This document shows positions 47,201 to 58,856 of a stretch of 64,000 nucleotides of DNA, piece by piece; positions within the stretch are counted from its first letter, which is position 1, and each line of letters begins with the position of its first letter. Origin of the DNA: Litoditis marina (taxonomy: Eukaryota; Nematoda; Chromadorea; Rhabditida; Rhabditidae); the NCBI GenBank assembly GCA_964036275.1, contig OZ038438.1, positions 1,487,978 to 1,551,977 of the forward strand, written 5' to 3'. Position numbers and translations under genes: made by a program. The notes under the pieces were generated by a model. It searched no databases and was not told where the DNA came from. It worked only from the letters and a program-made list of their open reading frames with translations.

Positions 47201-50200
47201 TCTTGTACTGTAGTCTGTCTGATCAGACACAGCGGAAATTCCTAACTTCAAACTGAATTGAACTTCAAATTAAACACAGCCAGAGGGAGCCAGGTTCATC
47301 TCATGATTTCTGAACGCCAGACGGTACAAAATTCGTTATTTTAATTTTTGTACAAGTTCTACGTCGAATGGTTGTCGAAGCCACGAGAAAAGATTGACCC
47401 TCGCGTATACAGATACATAACACTTAATAACCTATATGCGGTACTTTAGGGGAATCGAAAGAATGTTCGTACACAGAACAAACTGAAACATACAATACGC
47501 GTTCGTCTCTAGTTGCCCTGGTTGAAGCTCGGCAACCTAGTGAGTGGTACATTCTAGATATGAGAAAGATTTGGAGCTTTGAAGCAGGACTATTATGTGG
47601 ACCAATCCCGTGTCAACGGTCCTTTAAACTGCAGTTGAAAAATGTATTGCAGTTTAAAGGACTGAAGCGTTGCGATTGGACCACATAATAGTCCTTAAAC
47701 AAGTACATAAGTGGATATATAGTGGCATACCATCGTACATAATGGGATTCTTTCGTCGGTAGTAGACCAGGGCGGGAAAGGTGGTCACACCCAGTTCACG
47801 GGCCACCGAACGGTCGTCTGTTTTAACCACCTGAAACGAAGTTTAAGATTGGCGAGAATACCTCACGAACGTCACGAGATCATCCCGTGAGCAGCAACTT
47901 CTGATGAGAGTCTATGAGTCTCTACAACATTGTAGAGTGGAAAGTACTTCTCATGAAAAAGAGCATGTTAACTTCTTTTCGAGCTGTAGACATTGCGTTG
48001 GAGTACGGTACCTTTGCTCCACTCGTTCATCCAGGCTACAGATCATACAAGGTCGAATAAATGGCATATATGGCAAGTTATGGCCATATATGATGAAGTA
48101 TGGTAGTTTTCGGGGTAAATTATAGTACCTGTACATATCCGGTTGCCTCGATGTCATCATCTATCTCCTCCACCTCGGAAAGCGCTTCTCCACAGGACGG
48201 ACACTGCGCGCGACCATCGTCTTCAAAAAGTTCATGAACCATACGTTTCATTCGCACTGAGACTCATTGCCGCAATTTTCGAATGACTATTGCTTAGAGG
48301 AAACCGTATTTCAGGTATCCCGCCGGAATGTAGGAGTAGTTTAGGATATTCTAGCACACACACTATGGTAAAGTATTCTTAGATCGTGAAACATTGTGCA
48401 GCTATTATCTATACAAGTTTTCCATTATCAGCCTATCATTGAGAGGTGGATACAGATTGAGATCATTGCCGAACTTTCAATCGATATTCATGTTTTGCAC
48501 GTCCGTGCCTACAGTTACAGTATGAAGGGTGAAGTCTTACAGAAGAATATGACGAGGTTGCGGCTAGCGTCTCTGAGGAACTCATCGATTTTGTCCTCAT
48601 CGACGTCGTCGATCGAGTTGTCGTCGTCTTTCCGGACCGGTTCCGGCTCGCGCACCGGCGCCGCCTTCTGAACGACATCACACTTAACTACAATTAGTCC
48701 TCACGCGCAATACTCACGTGAAAACATTTCTGTTATCTATTTCGAAACTGGTTTGTCCCGTTGCACATAATGTGTATGTATGATCATCACCAACAGTACA
48801 CCTTATCATTCCACTCCAATAAACTGTAAATGTGCTACTAGCTATGTACGTGACAGTTGAACATAACTGGGAATTGGAAATGATTTGGCATGCTAATTTA
48901 CAGCAGAATTAAATTCTGTGGGAAAATTTGCTCTGAGCTCCAGTCGTACGTATCAGAAATATTCGAGTTTAATTTGTTTCGAATGCTGTGAAAAGGTATA
49001 TCAAAAATAGTTATATGGCCCACAAAGCACCGGAAACGACTGTAACTAACTTAGCAAAAAATAATAACGCGCTGCATGTTATTTCAAATTGTGGAGTTTC
49101 CTGTACAGAAAATGTAGGACAACAACGTTCTCGGGTAGATTTGGCAGCAGGAAGTCTTTTTGAAGAAATCGACCTAACTTTTCTAATCCAATGAAAAATA
49201 CTTAGAAACGAGAGCAAAACATAATTCAAATATAAAGGATGAGGCCGCCTTTCTTTTAGCAACGACCATGTTGTTTGGGTTGGGTACAGTAGACCAGTAG
49301 CTTTTTCTCACACTTTGCTCCACTTGCAGTCACGACTCACTAACAGGTCATTAACACTAGGTTCGTAAGATTCGAACCCAAAACTCGAACAAACATTTCA
49401 CGAAAATTGTATTTTTGTCGAAACTCTCAAAATCCGGCATCAATTTCAGACGTTGTTCGTCAATACGAAATACGTTTGCCTTGCGTTTTGCCACTTTTTG
49501 TTCTCGCTGTGTAAGCCGAGAAATGTGTAAACGAGGTCGATATCATTGGTGTTCTGTTCGACACAAACTGATTGAAAATATCGAATACTCTATGTACTCT
49601 TAAAATTTCCTAGTATTTGGAGAGCAAAATACCAGGTCGTTTACCCGAAAAACCGGCAGAAAGGTGAAACGTACAGGTTTTCTTCCAATAAACGTCGAGT
49701 GCAAATCTGGATAGAAACTAAAGGATTTCATAATAACTTTTTTCAGTTACCAGCGTTTTTAGGAAGAAGCCGGGGCTCAATCCGAACTCAAATGATGAAA
49801 AACGGTCAACTGAATTTATATATTGGTGGCAGCGCAGTATGGCAAGGGTGTCATCAGGTTGTCAGTAAACCAGACTGGCGTGAAGGGGGTTCAAACTGGT
49901 TCTGTTATATTATCGAAGCAAACAGTATAGTAAGATTAGTAAGGCAAATGCAATATTTGAGTTTTTCGCTTTCGAAGGTGGAATTCTTGTTTGTTAAGTC
50001 CACATTCCCACTAGAACATTTCAATTTTCAAGGATCAGACAACGCTTCAAACGCACTGAACTGATTACAAACTTTTCCAGTTTTGTCAGGGTCTATTCGC
50101 TAACTGATAATAATTTTCAATTTTTAATGGTTGTTTCGCTGACAGGAAAATGATCAGATGCAAATGTTAATCACTTACGTTTAGCAGCAGCTATCAGATG

Positions 50201-50571
50201 CTAGCTCAATTTTTTGGTTACCTAATCACGTTGTGAAATCAAGCTACAGTTCATTAATAAGCGACCTAATTGATACTTCACTTGGAGAATAATAGAGTTA
50301 TTTGATAGTACCACCCGGTGTGGTTTCATACAGGATTGGCCATTAAATAAGCACTTGAAGGAAAATATTGCCCACTTACATTCGGTTAAATCTGGCTTCT
50401 TGCAATAACTCTATTGGCAAATAGTTCATATTTTGTAGGCACACAACAACTCACCTTGCCTCCGCTCTTTTTAGGAATAGGTACCTCGTCCGCTACTGTT
50501 ACTTTGACATGATTTCTTTTCCTGGTTTCAATAATAGCAATAAAGAGAAGGCAGAGAAATAGGATCCTCAT
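44272..50571 (-). CDS. membrane-anchored multi-thioredoxin-fold protein (PDI-like)
   Basis: Ten exons: 50455-50571, 48541-48667, 48129-48220, 47731-47830, 46889-47033, 46460-46522, 46048-46149, 45119-45220, 44764-44833, 44272-44385; 343 aa, phases all match. Architecture: signal peptide (MRILFLCLLFIAII), acidic linker, first thioredoxin-like domain with a CPSC motif (Cys88, Cys91) and the cis-proline region GVTTFPALVYYRRKNP, second thioredoxin-like domain with only one Cys at the active-site position (DEPGC, Cys202) and DENDCPTFLLFHRGK, then a transmembrane helix (about 313-334) and a short basic tail. It is probably an ER-lumen protein with one redox-capable and one non-canonical domain, related to protein disulfide isomerases, TMX and calsequestrin-like proteins. 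I cannot name the exact orthologue. A broken copy of exon 8 lies at 4841-4942. Confidence 0.9.
45797..46023. mobile_element. family B MITE, copy 2
   Basis: Termini TCATTCCCACTGAGACTTGG and complement, with the same interior as the copy at 4249 (TTTAGAGTTTTTTTCC, GTTCAGTTTCATAAGAACA). It lies in an intron of the thioredoxin-like gene, close to the 3' splice side of exon 8. Confidence 0.85.
47582..47698. mobile_element. family C hairpin MITE, copy 2
   Basis: Inverted repeat AGGACTATTATGTGG ... CCACATAATAGTCCT around TTTAAACTGCAGTT, in the opposite orientation to the copy at 28144. In an intron of the thioredoxin-like gene. Confidence 0.85.
48246..48300. mobile_element. family B terminus fragment
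   Basis: TTTCATTCGCACTGAGACTC resembles the family B left end, but no matching right end was found. Confidence 0.4.
48668..50454. other. first intron of the thioredoxin-like gene
   Basis: About 1.8 kb without a recognised exon. Two open frames (49011-49262 and 49699-50064) show no motif. Confidence 0.4.
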
Positions 50572-51105
50572 TATGATCCGAGCTCCCACGAATCAATGAG
50601 GATGTTGCTAGAGGTTCCGCACACGTATTACACTCCGCTTGCATCTCACCAGATCATTGCCGATCATGTTGACATTAGAACACAAATAAATACGCAACAA
50701 AGTCGAGAACAAACAAGATTCATTATGAAAACAACAAATTGATCAAACAATACTGCAGGAGAAGAAAGGATAAATTAGAACAACAATCTGGAGCTCCCGT
50801 ATGGTTATTTATCGTTGTTGACATGCCGAAACATTATTCGTACAGGCCAATCAACTTTGATGAGAAGAAACCAGACCAAGACACAGAAAGAGAAATTTGA
50901 CAGTAAAAACAACTTAGTGAAAATATTCTGAATAACAAAAAATAACATATTGAAGGATGTGTTCTACAATCTCACCAATCAGCCAACATTAGAACTTGTA
51001 AGGCCGAATAAAATTTCTGGTAACAGCTGGTTCTAGCAAATGAGTGAGGCGAAAATACAAGCGAGACCGAATCAAGAGAAACACAACACAACATGAAAAC
51101 AATAA

Positions 51106-54100
51106 TCATGGTGCATTCCTATGAAATAAAAGCAAACTGAACCAGATCTGTACATCACACCACTTACCTGCGTCGACGCTCTCTACTACGCGATCTATCT
51201 CTACTACTATCGCGACGTTTCTCTCTACTGCGCGATCTTCTACCTCGAGATCGGCTTCTTTTCTTGTCGCGAGATCTGCTACGATGACGTCTTTCTTTGC
51301 TACGGCTTCTCTTTCGCTCCTTGGACCGACTTCGCTTGCGATCCCTTGATCTACTGCGCTTCCGATCACGTGAACGGCTGCGCTTTCGATCACGTGAACG
51401 ACTTCGGTGGCGCTCTCTGAACAAATACAAAATATAGTACCACTCATACTATCGCCAATTTTGTCTAAATGACAAACCGGTTGTTGAAATTGAGCTTCTT
51501 CTCACCTGCACTTGATGAATTCTAAAGCCTACTTATGTAGGTAGAGTTATTATTATCCAGTGTATCAGTCCAGTAGTGCCACCATTGATGTGGGGAACAA
51601 AGAATGAATATTATACTCACCTGCTACGAGACCTCCGCCGTTTTCGTTCACTTTCATCAACGTCCCCCTTTCTTTTCTTCTTTTTGGAATGGATATCTTA
51701 ACAGGGGATAAATGATAAAAACATGTCTATTGACTAGGAAACACGACTCGTGTGGACAGAAGAACGAATACAGCAACTGTCCTTAACTGGGACAAAACAC
51801 TGAAACATTACACCCAAAGGTTTTACAACGATACGTTAGTTCAGTACAGATTACCAATAGCGCGAACGAAATCGCCACACAAATTGAGATCATGCAGAAT
51901 ATTATTATCGATCCAGCCCTAAACACAGTACACGATACTAACCATATTTTAATCATATGATTCATTATGAACTCAACACAATAACATTATATGTATGCGG
52001 TTAGGTTCGAACCAATCACTGGAGAACCGGGCGGTTTGGAGAGTAGGTTCTGCTTTCGGCGACCAGTTCAGTTAGGGAAGGACCCGGTTCTCAAGTGAGG
52101 TCGCCGCGGGGACCATACCAAAAACTAAGAAAAAGAGTCCAGTTATCATTGCTATACTCATCCCAAGTTTACGTTAACTAGAAAAAATACCATCTGTCCT
52201 CAAAATAAAAAAGTACCAAATTATGCTCTGTTCTAGCCGACTACAATATACTGCAACTATTCGTTACCACGAAATCTGCATATACATCGAATATACATCT
52301 TACTTCACGTTGCAGTATATTGTGGTCGGATCGCTGACTAACATTCGAGTTGCACAGTGGTTTATTTGATAAAATATAATTTAACTGTAGCTAGGGACTG
52401 AGGTAATTCGAACAATCTATCAAACGCAATTACCCGATTGCTCCTCTTCGTCTGATGCGGAATCACCATTTGCATGTTCAACCACAGGCTTCGCAGACAT
52501 TGAAGGAGTGGAGGTGCTATCTGTAAATAAATAAACACGATGATATAGGATACTTAACAGAGAAATTTTCCGGTAGACTTTTAACTACCGAAACTTGCTG
52601 GTGCAGGAATAGATAGTGCATATCAGTTTGAAAATTACTGTTTCCAAATATAAAAAATCATGGTGCGCTTACCTTTATTGCCAGTCGGTTCGGGCTTACT
52701 AATATTTCGTGAAATGAGCAAAGGCGCCTTAAAGGCAGCAACATCTGGCTCAGGACTAGACGATTGTGAAACTTCCGCTTGAACAGCCTCCCCTTCTTCG
52801 TCGCCACTATCATCATCCTCCCCGCCTGATGAAAGATATTCAGACCGACCAAACAAAGTACAAATGACTAATATCTCATTAAACATATTCAATTGAATAA
52901 ATATAAGTAGGCATTGGAGAAAACTTAGAAAAATAGCTTACCGAGACTGGACAAAGCCGCCAACGCAGAACTTTCTGAGAGAAGCTTTGGTGCTGCTATA
53001 ACAAACAATTTGAAAATAGAGGAAGACAATTTGAACAAGTAACAGAACAGAATGAAAGGGAACGAACGAACAGAACACGGAAAACATACCTTTTTTGCGC
53101 TCACCCTCGATTAGACATTGTTCTATTAACGAATGCAAAGTGCCATCAGTACATTCCATTAACAACGAAGTCATAATCAACTTCACCGCTTGCAACTGAA
53201 ATGGACAAATGGAAATGTACATTAGCATCTCAGCAGTCGCATGTCTCAGGGACGTCCCATGTCCCGGTACTATCCGGGGACGGTTCCAAGAATTACGGTA
53301 GAAATGGAGCAAATTTGCATAAATGATGACAAAAATTCTCCTCGATCATGACTTTTATATGCAAATATGCTCCATTTCGACGTAATTATTGGTACCGTCC
53401 TGGGACAGTACCGGGACATGGGACGTCCCGTTCTTGTCCCTGGGACATGCAGTCGCCTGAGATACTCCGCTGCTGAAAATGGCCTAGTTCGCTTCAAATG
53501 AAGAGAATGAAGTATTGATGTCAATAACTAATTGGTGAAATGAATCATGGGATAATACGTTCGAAGTGGCAGAATTAACTATGAGGTACGAGGCCCTATC
53601 AAATACAAAAAACTGTATATTTTCATAAAGTAGGATTACCCACCGCATCCATTTTCTTCTCCTCGTCAGTTCGTAGATCTTCGAGCACTGCAGCTTCTTT
53701 TCGTTTGGCCTGGAAACCAATCAAAATACCGCTGGTTTTGGAAGGAACAAAATGATAGCAATAGAATGATGACTAGAACTGTGGATCTATCGCAAACATT
53801 AAAGTACTAACGGTGAACACTGGATCCCCATCATCCTCCCAAGAAGCCGCAGAACGAGTACGAGACCTCTCATCATCAGCCTGATTCTCCTCCTCTTCTT
53901 CGCTGCTGCTATCCTGTTACAATATTTTATCTCACTGCGTTGCAAATTGAAAAAATTGGTTTACTAACTAAGCAACTTCTTATTTTTCAATATACTCAGC
54001 AATTACTAATAGTTCGTTTTCAGTAGAACAGTCGTCGTCCAACCGATGAGTACTGATATTGGCGAAAAAGAAAACTCACAAATTTGCCTTTTCCAGCTAG

Positions 54101-56453
54101 GGCCCTCCGTTTGGCTCGTTCCTCCTCAGCACGCCGTATACGTTCTTGTTTTTCCAACTGTTTTTGTTTCTCCTTCTCCGCCTTATCCAGTCCTTCTAGA
54201 ATCCAGGCCGGCAGCTTTTTCCGCGAGTTTGCATCTAAAGAAGTTCAATAAAATAAATGTAGGTAGCAGAAAATGCAGAAAAATTGATAGAAAATGAATA
54301 CCTAGATTGTTTCCGGGGAAAAAAGGTGGTGTACTTCCTCTTGCTGCGGCGTGTGGAGGCATTCCCATTAGAGTAGGATCGAACGGAGGGTAGAATGGCG
54401 GAGGACCCGGGTACCAAGGACCACCGCCATGCGAAGAGTGTGGACCGGGAGGCCCGGGGGGACCAGGTGGTCTATTCCACCCCATGACGTCCCCACCATT
54501 ATCATAGCCGTTGTACACATTCGGCTGCAATGGTTTCACGTAAGTTGGTTACTTGATAATTGATAATAAAGTAATCTCTACTGCACAGTCAATATATACA
54601 TAAGAGTAATGTTATAAACAAACTGTAACTCACAGGTGGGGGTGGTGGATAAGCTGAATAACCATGGCTCATCATATGTTGCGGCGGCGGTGGGTGATCA
54701 TTACTGGCCCATTCTCCGTGGTAACCAGAAGCATACTGCAACAGAGACTAGTAATTGTAAAATGAACTACATAAATTTTATTTACGAATTACGATTGTGA
54801 CAGACAAACACATCATTTTAATTCCCGCATAGTGGGAAAATATTACTTTTCCCATATTACATTTTTCGTAAAATGTTTATAGCTCGCCCAGTTTAAAATA
54901 AGTAGAGCTCGCCCCTAGGCAACTGGCCAATAGGTTGAGGATTTTCGAAACCGCTGTGGGGTCTTGAGCCACATGAAATTCTGAAGCATAAAGCTCGTTC
55001 GCATTAATAACTGGTAGATATAGGTACGTGTGAATTATATAGTGAACCCCAGATAAATTACTCGAGAATGCCCTTCTCCTCCTACTGAAAAAGACTTACC
55101 TGTCTCTCATTGCTGACACTTTCAGCCGACGGAAAAACTGGTTGTTTTTTTGCCTCGTCGGACCAATTTGAGTGATCGACTGAAATAAACAAACTGATTC
55201 TCAAATGAAATTGTGGAGCTAATTTGAATAGGTAGGATTGAAGTGCAATTGTTGAAGCTTCTATGAAAAAAAATTTCATGGTCCATAAAAAAATCATCAG
55301 TATAATAATATCATCAGTGGCCGTATTCACCAATCCTCGGGAAGCTAAAATACCTTCCCGCGGGAAGGTAGAGCAGAGAAATAGTGTGCTGGTGAGAAGG
55401 GTCCAGAGGCGCGGGAAGCTTTTTTACCTTCCCGGGACGTTGGTGAATACGGCCACAGTATAATATGGAATGATTATTCTCCGGAATGTTCTCAATTTGG
55501 CTAATATTTCGACGAATATCTAGGTCACGCTGACAACATAAAACGTGAGATAAAAAATAATAACACATTTATGGCAAGGAAGCAATGTTTCACGTTATTT
55601 CCAAATTCATTTCTCACATTTAAAAAAGGAAATTATTCAAAATAGAGACCTCCTTCCTGAGCGTACGGATGACCTCCTTTCTCGGCGGAACCCTCGGGCT
55701 CTGCTTCTTTCATGGCCATCCACTGTTGCGCCAACGCAGCCCAGTTGACTGAAAATGATCACAACGGTTTGAAATTTAAAAAAAAACAGATAATTCAGAA
55801 TTGGTAGGTGAAACCAGCTGTGAAGAGATTTACTCTTATTCAATCTCTTGAGGTTCATCTTACACGCAACACCAATGTATGACAAGTTCAGAAGTGGAAT
55901 GCTGGTAAAATATTCCACGTGAGCAATAAAGTTGGAAAACTATTCGTTATTGCCGAAATACGCAGCTTCTTCTCATACACGGATATAAAATCTTGGTTTC
56001 GTAAATCAGAGAACTTGGCATGTACTGTCAGAATGGTACTCATGTCTGCCTTCGTAAGTCTTCCTGGGTGCATTGTCCCGATTCAATGTTACGACCTCAA
56101 GTTGTAGCGTTGTGGTGAAGATTACAAAACGGCAAACTCATTTTCTACATCTAATCGCAAGAATTTCCACAATGTTTACTGACGGGTGGCGCTGAAAAAG
56201 AGCCCGCGACCGTGTGAACAATGCGAATGAGAAAAAATGGAATTGAATAGATTGACAGGAAACATCCTCGACATCACTCAGAATCTTTTTCGTCAATCCC
56301 GAATTCTCAGAAAACACAGTGGATTGGATTGTTCAGTAGACGTCTATGTGTGAGTTCACCCTCTGTCTGTCTAGATGAATATCACATCTTACTTTTAATT
56401 AGGTTCATACCTTGCTCATGTGGCATGTCCTGGTAGCCACTCCATTGATCCAT
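51106..56453 (-). CDS. PNISR: PNISR, SR-rich splicing-associated protein
   Basis: Fifteen exons: 56411-56453, 55650-55748, 55100-55179, 54634-54735, 54302-54524, 54080-54234, 53812-53913, 53644-53709, 53090-53195, 52942-52995, 52673-52825, 52434-52520, 51621-51696, 51168-51416, 51106-51118; 535 aa, phases all match. PNISR (also called SFRS18) is a nuclear-speckle protein that interacts with pinin. Family marks: the N-terminal MDQWSGYQ and NWAALAQQWMAMKEAEP, a Pro/Gly-rich region (RPPGPPGPPGP), the hallmark KKLPAWILEGLDKAEKEKQK, SESSALAALSSLGGEDDDSG, acidic/serine stretches and a C-terminal Arg-Ser domain of RSRSRDRK repeats. It is shorter than the roughly 800-residue vertebrate protein. The last coding exon is only 13 bases and encodes the end of R, then NAP and stop; the acceptor is TTTCATAG. 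The ATG at 56453 has no in-frame upstream alternative. Confidence 0.94.
52231..52334. mobile_element. foldback element of about 104 bp
   Basis: Arms CGACTACAATATACTGCAAC and GTTGCAGTATATTGTGGTCG flank about 60 unpaired bases. In a PNISR intron. Confidence 0.65.
53241..53448. mobile_element. hAT-like MITE with 8-bp target duplication
   Basis: A 208-base element with inverted ends ATGTCTCAGGGAC / GTCCCTGGGACAT and an inner ACGTCCCATGTCCCGGTA inverted pair. Exact direct repeats GCAGTCGC flank it at 53233-53240 and 53449-53456. In a PNISR intron. Confidence 0.93.
55317..55456. mobile_element. 140-bp MITE with 17-bp perfect termini
   Basis: Perfect inverted termini GTGGCCGTATTCACCAA, with nearly palindromic inner GGGAAGGTA/TACCTTCCC blocks. 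The target duplication is unclear (CAG is possible if the ends are trimmed). In a PNISR intron. Confidence 0.85.
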
Positions 56454-58856
56454 TGCTTCTAATTACCAAGTATCATGCAGAAGAGAACGGTTACGATATA
56501 ACTTTCGGTGTTCTGCTGAAACAACCCAGACAAATTATTTAGTCAGATTTGAACACGGCGAGAATACCAAAATAAGCGATGCAATCAATGCATGAACGAA
56601 AAACACATTTCTGAATTAGGTAATTTATTAAACTTGGACACATCTACGTTCAAAGCGAATCGGGAAAACTACTCGGTGCGGATACACGGGGAAATATAAC
56701 TATCATAATGAGTATATAAGCGACAACTAGCCGGAAGTTACTCACTCGACTAAAGTGTATCGGTTACACTTTTTAGTCGGTTACGATTCTGATGTGATTG
56801 TTCTTAATAGGCTAACTGTATTGATCCCATACATAAACCAAGAAATTATGAAACCACGAAACATCAGATTTACCAAGTACTCATATTAACGAACTCAATG
56901 CACTCATAAGATATTTGAGTACCGGCTTACAAACTTTGAGTTGACAGTCTGTTAGAAGGGAGTTTCTCGTAATTCCGAACGGATTAGGTGCGCCGAAGAC
57001 AACGGCGACGGCAAACATGCACACCCACTGCCAGATCTACCACCATTTTCTTTCACTTATTCTCTAAATTGCTCCGTCTACTTCACAAACTACGCTCCAA
57101 TATTGACTATGATTTTGATTACATGCAAATTCCATCTCTTCGTTTCATGACACGTCGAAAACACTACCAAACATCATATTTGTGACCATTTTTCATATCA
57201 ATTCAGAATTCAGATAAATGCTATTACTTAATAGAGTTAAAACCCAACATAGTAGAAAGTCACTTCTGGGTGAACGAATCTTTTTCACCGCAGAATCCAA
57301 TTTACACAACCACGAGCCCGAAGAACATGTAATACTTTTCTTTAATACGTGTTTTTTTATCGTAAAATAAACTTGACCAAAATTCAGGATAATAGTGACC
57401 TATCATCATCATTTACAAACAGTAGTGTGATTCAAGTAAATAAAAAAATATGTGGTTTCGATTCAAAATATTCTCCTGCGTATATCGGTCTGCGTTGTAT
57501 GTCGGATACGCCGTCATTCTAAATAGAGCGCGATTGCAAGCACCCTCAAGTTTCGACAATGAGAATACGGTAAAATTACAAAATCCTAAATATAAATACT
57601 TTATTTCGTAGAAAAGTGGTAACGCAGAAGAAAACAGTGCAATATAAGCAACAATATCAAGCAGAAAATAAGAGAAATTAATGGGATGCAACTAAAGACC
57701 TTCATTAAGGTATACCTCTGCGCACGACGTTACTAGAACGTCAATGCAGAAACATATTGTGCTTTTGAGAAGAGAAAACTCTCATGAGTTTGTAAATATT
57801 ACACTTTTCAGTTTTTATGCATATATGGAGCCCAATACGTTTTACATTACTCAGAATTCAAAAAGGGTCGCTCGATAAAGTCCGGAGTATATCACTGACT
57901 CACCAGATATTGTAAGGATTGCACTGAAGAACAGTTCTGATTTCATAGAAACAAATTTGTTTCTGGTATTGATGAATCACTCGTGTGTATCTTTGTATAA
58001 TGAATGGTTGATTGTCAAAATTGGAGTTCGCAGAATCACCAGAGAGAGTTTCAATCTGATAGGACGACCAGTTTTAATCCACAATTGACAAGAACAGTTA
58101 TTGAATTCCTACAAGGAGTCCTACATTACGAAAAGCATTGAAGAACAGTTCTGATAAGGCGTGGTTGTGATTCGAAATCCAACATTACACAGTTTAGTAG
58201 CACATTCTTCCAGTCCACCTGGAAATGATCATGATGTTACTTCTTTTTTGTTTTCTCTCATTTTCACTTATAGGAAGCGATCGATCGAAATCGAGGAACG
58301 ACAAAGTGCGAAGAAGCGTCATTTAGGGAAGAATGCCTACTGCTGCCTCAGTTAAGCTACTCTACGACGAAACACAGCAGGAACGTAACAATGACATAGG
58401 TGAGGAAGGACGGTCACGCTCCCACGTTTCATGAAAACATCAAGACAACCCTTATAGGAAGTGAACAAACTTGAGCTCTAGACTATAAGGTCAACACACC
58501 AGTATTTCCGAAATAGGCTTCTCAAAACGACAAATCTTGTTTTGTGCTGTGTTTGTAGTTTGAACGCTGTTCCATTCAGGCGTTTTTTCAAGAATTCACT
58601 AATAAAACTACACAAAACGTTTAATGGGAAAGTGCACTATGTCTGTTGTTTAAATTTCACGTTTCACGTGATAATTCGATTTACTCATGGTATAAAGTTG
58701 CGTGTAATTGCGTGGAAGCACCTTCAATACTTGTAAATGCACATGAACTGGCGCCGTTGTTTACTCGTGCCGTTTAGATATCAGGCGAAGTTGTAGTTTT
58801 CTCATATAATGCATCAATTGCCCTCACAGACCTTGAAAACATTTGTCTTGGAACAC
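56454..58856. promoter_or_regulatory. divergent intergenic region, PNISR / aminopeptidase
   Basis: The two genes point away from each other across 2.4 kb, so both promoters should lie here. A small hairpin, CGACTAAAGTGTA ... TACACTTTTTAGTCG, is at about 56749-56783. A short direct repeat (GAAGAACAGTTCTGAT) occurs at about 57927 and 58139. No TATA box or initiator could be assigned with confidence. Confidence 0.4.

Noticed and set aside
49699..50064. 121-codon plus-strand open frame
   Set aside because: It lies in the first intron of the thioredoxin-like gene on the other strand; no motif, no repeat or splice support.
51106..51447. Alternative frame of 113 codons across the Arg-Ser exon
   Set aside because: It is a shadow of the RS-domain exon; the RS frame matches PNISR and the splice phases.
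56988..57185. Basic open frame in the PNISR/aminopeptidase spacer
   Set aside because: No motif, no splice sites and no upstream context; likely chance.
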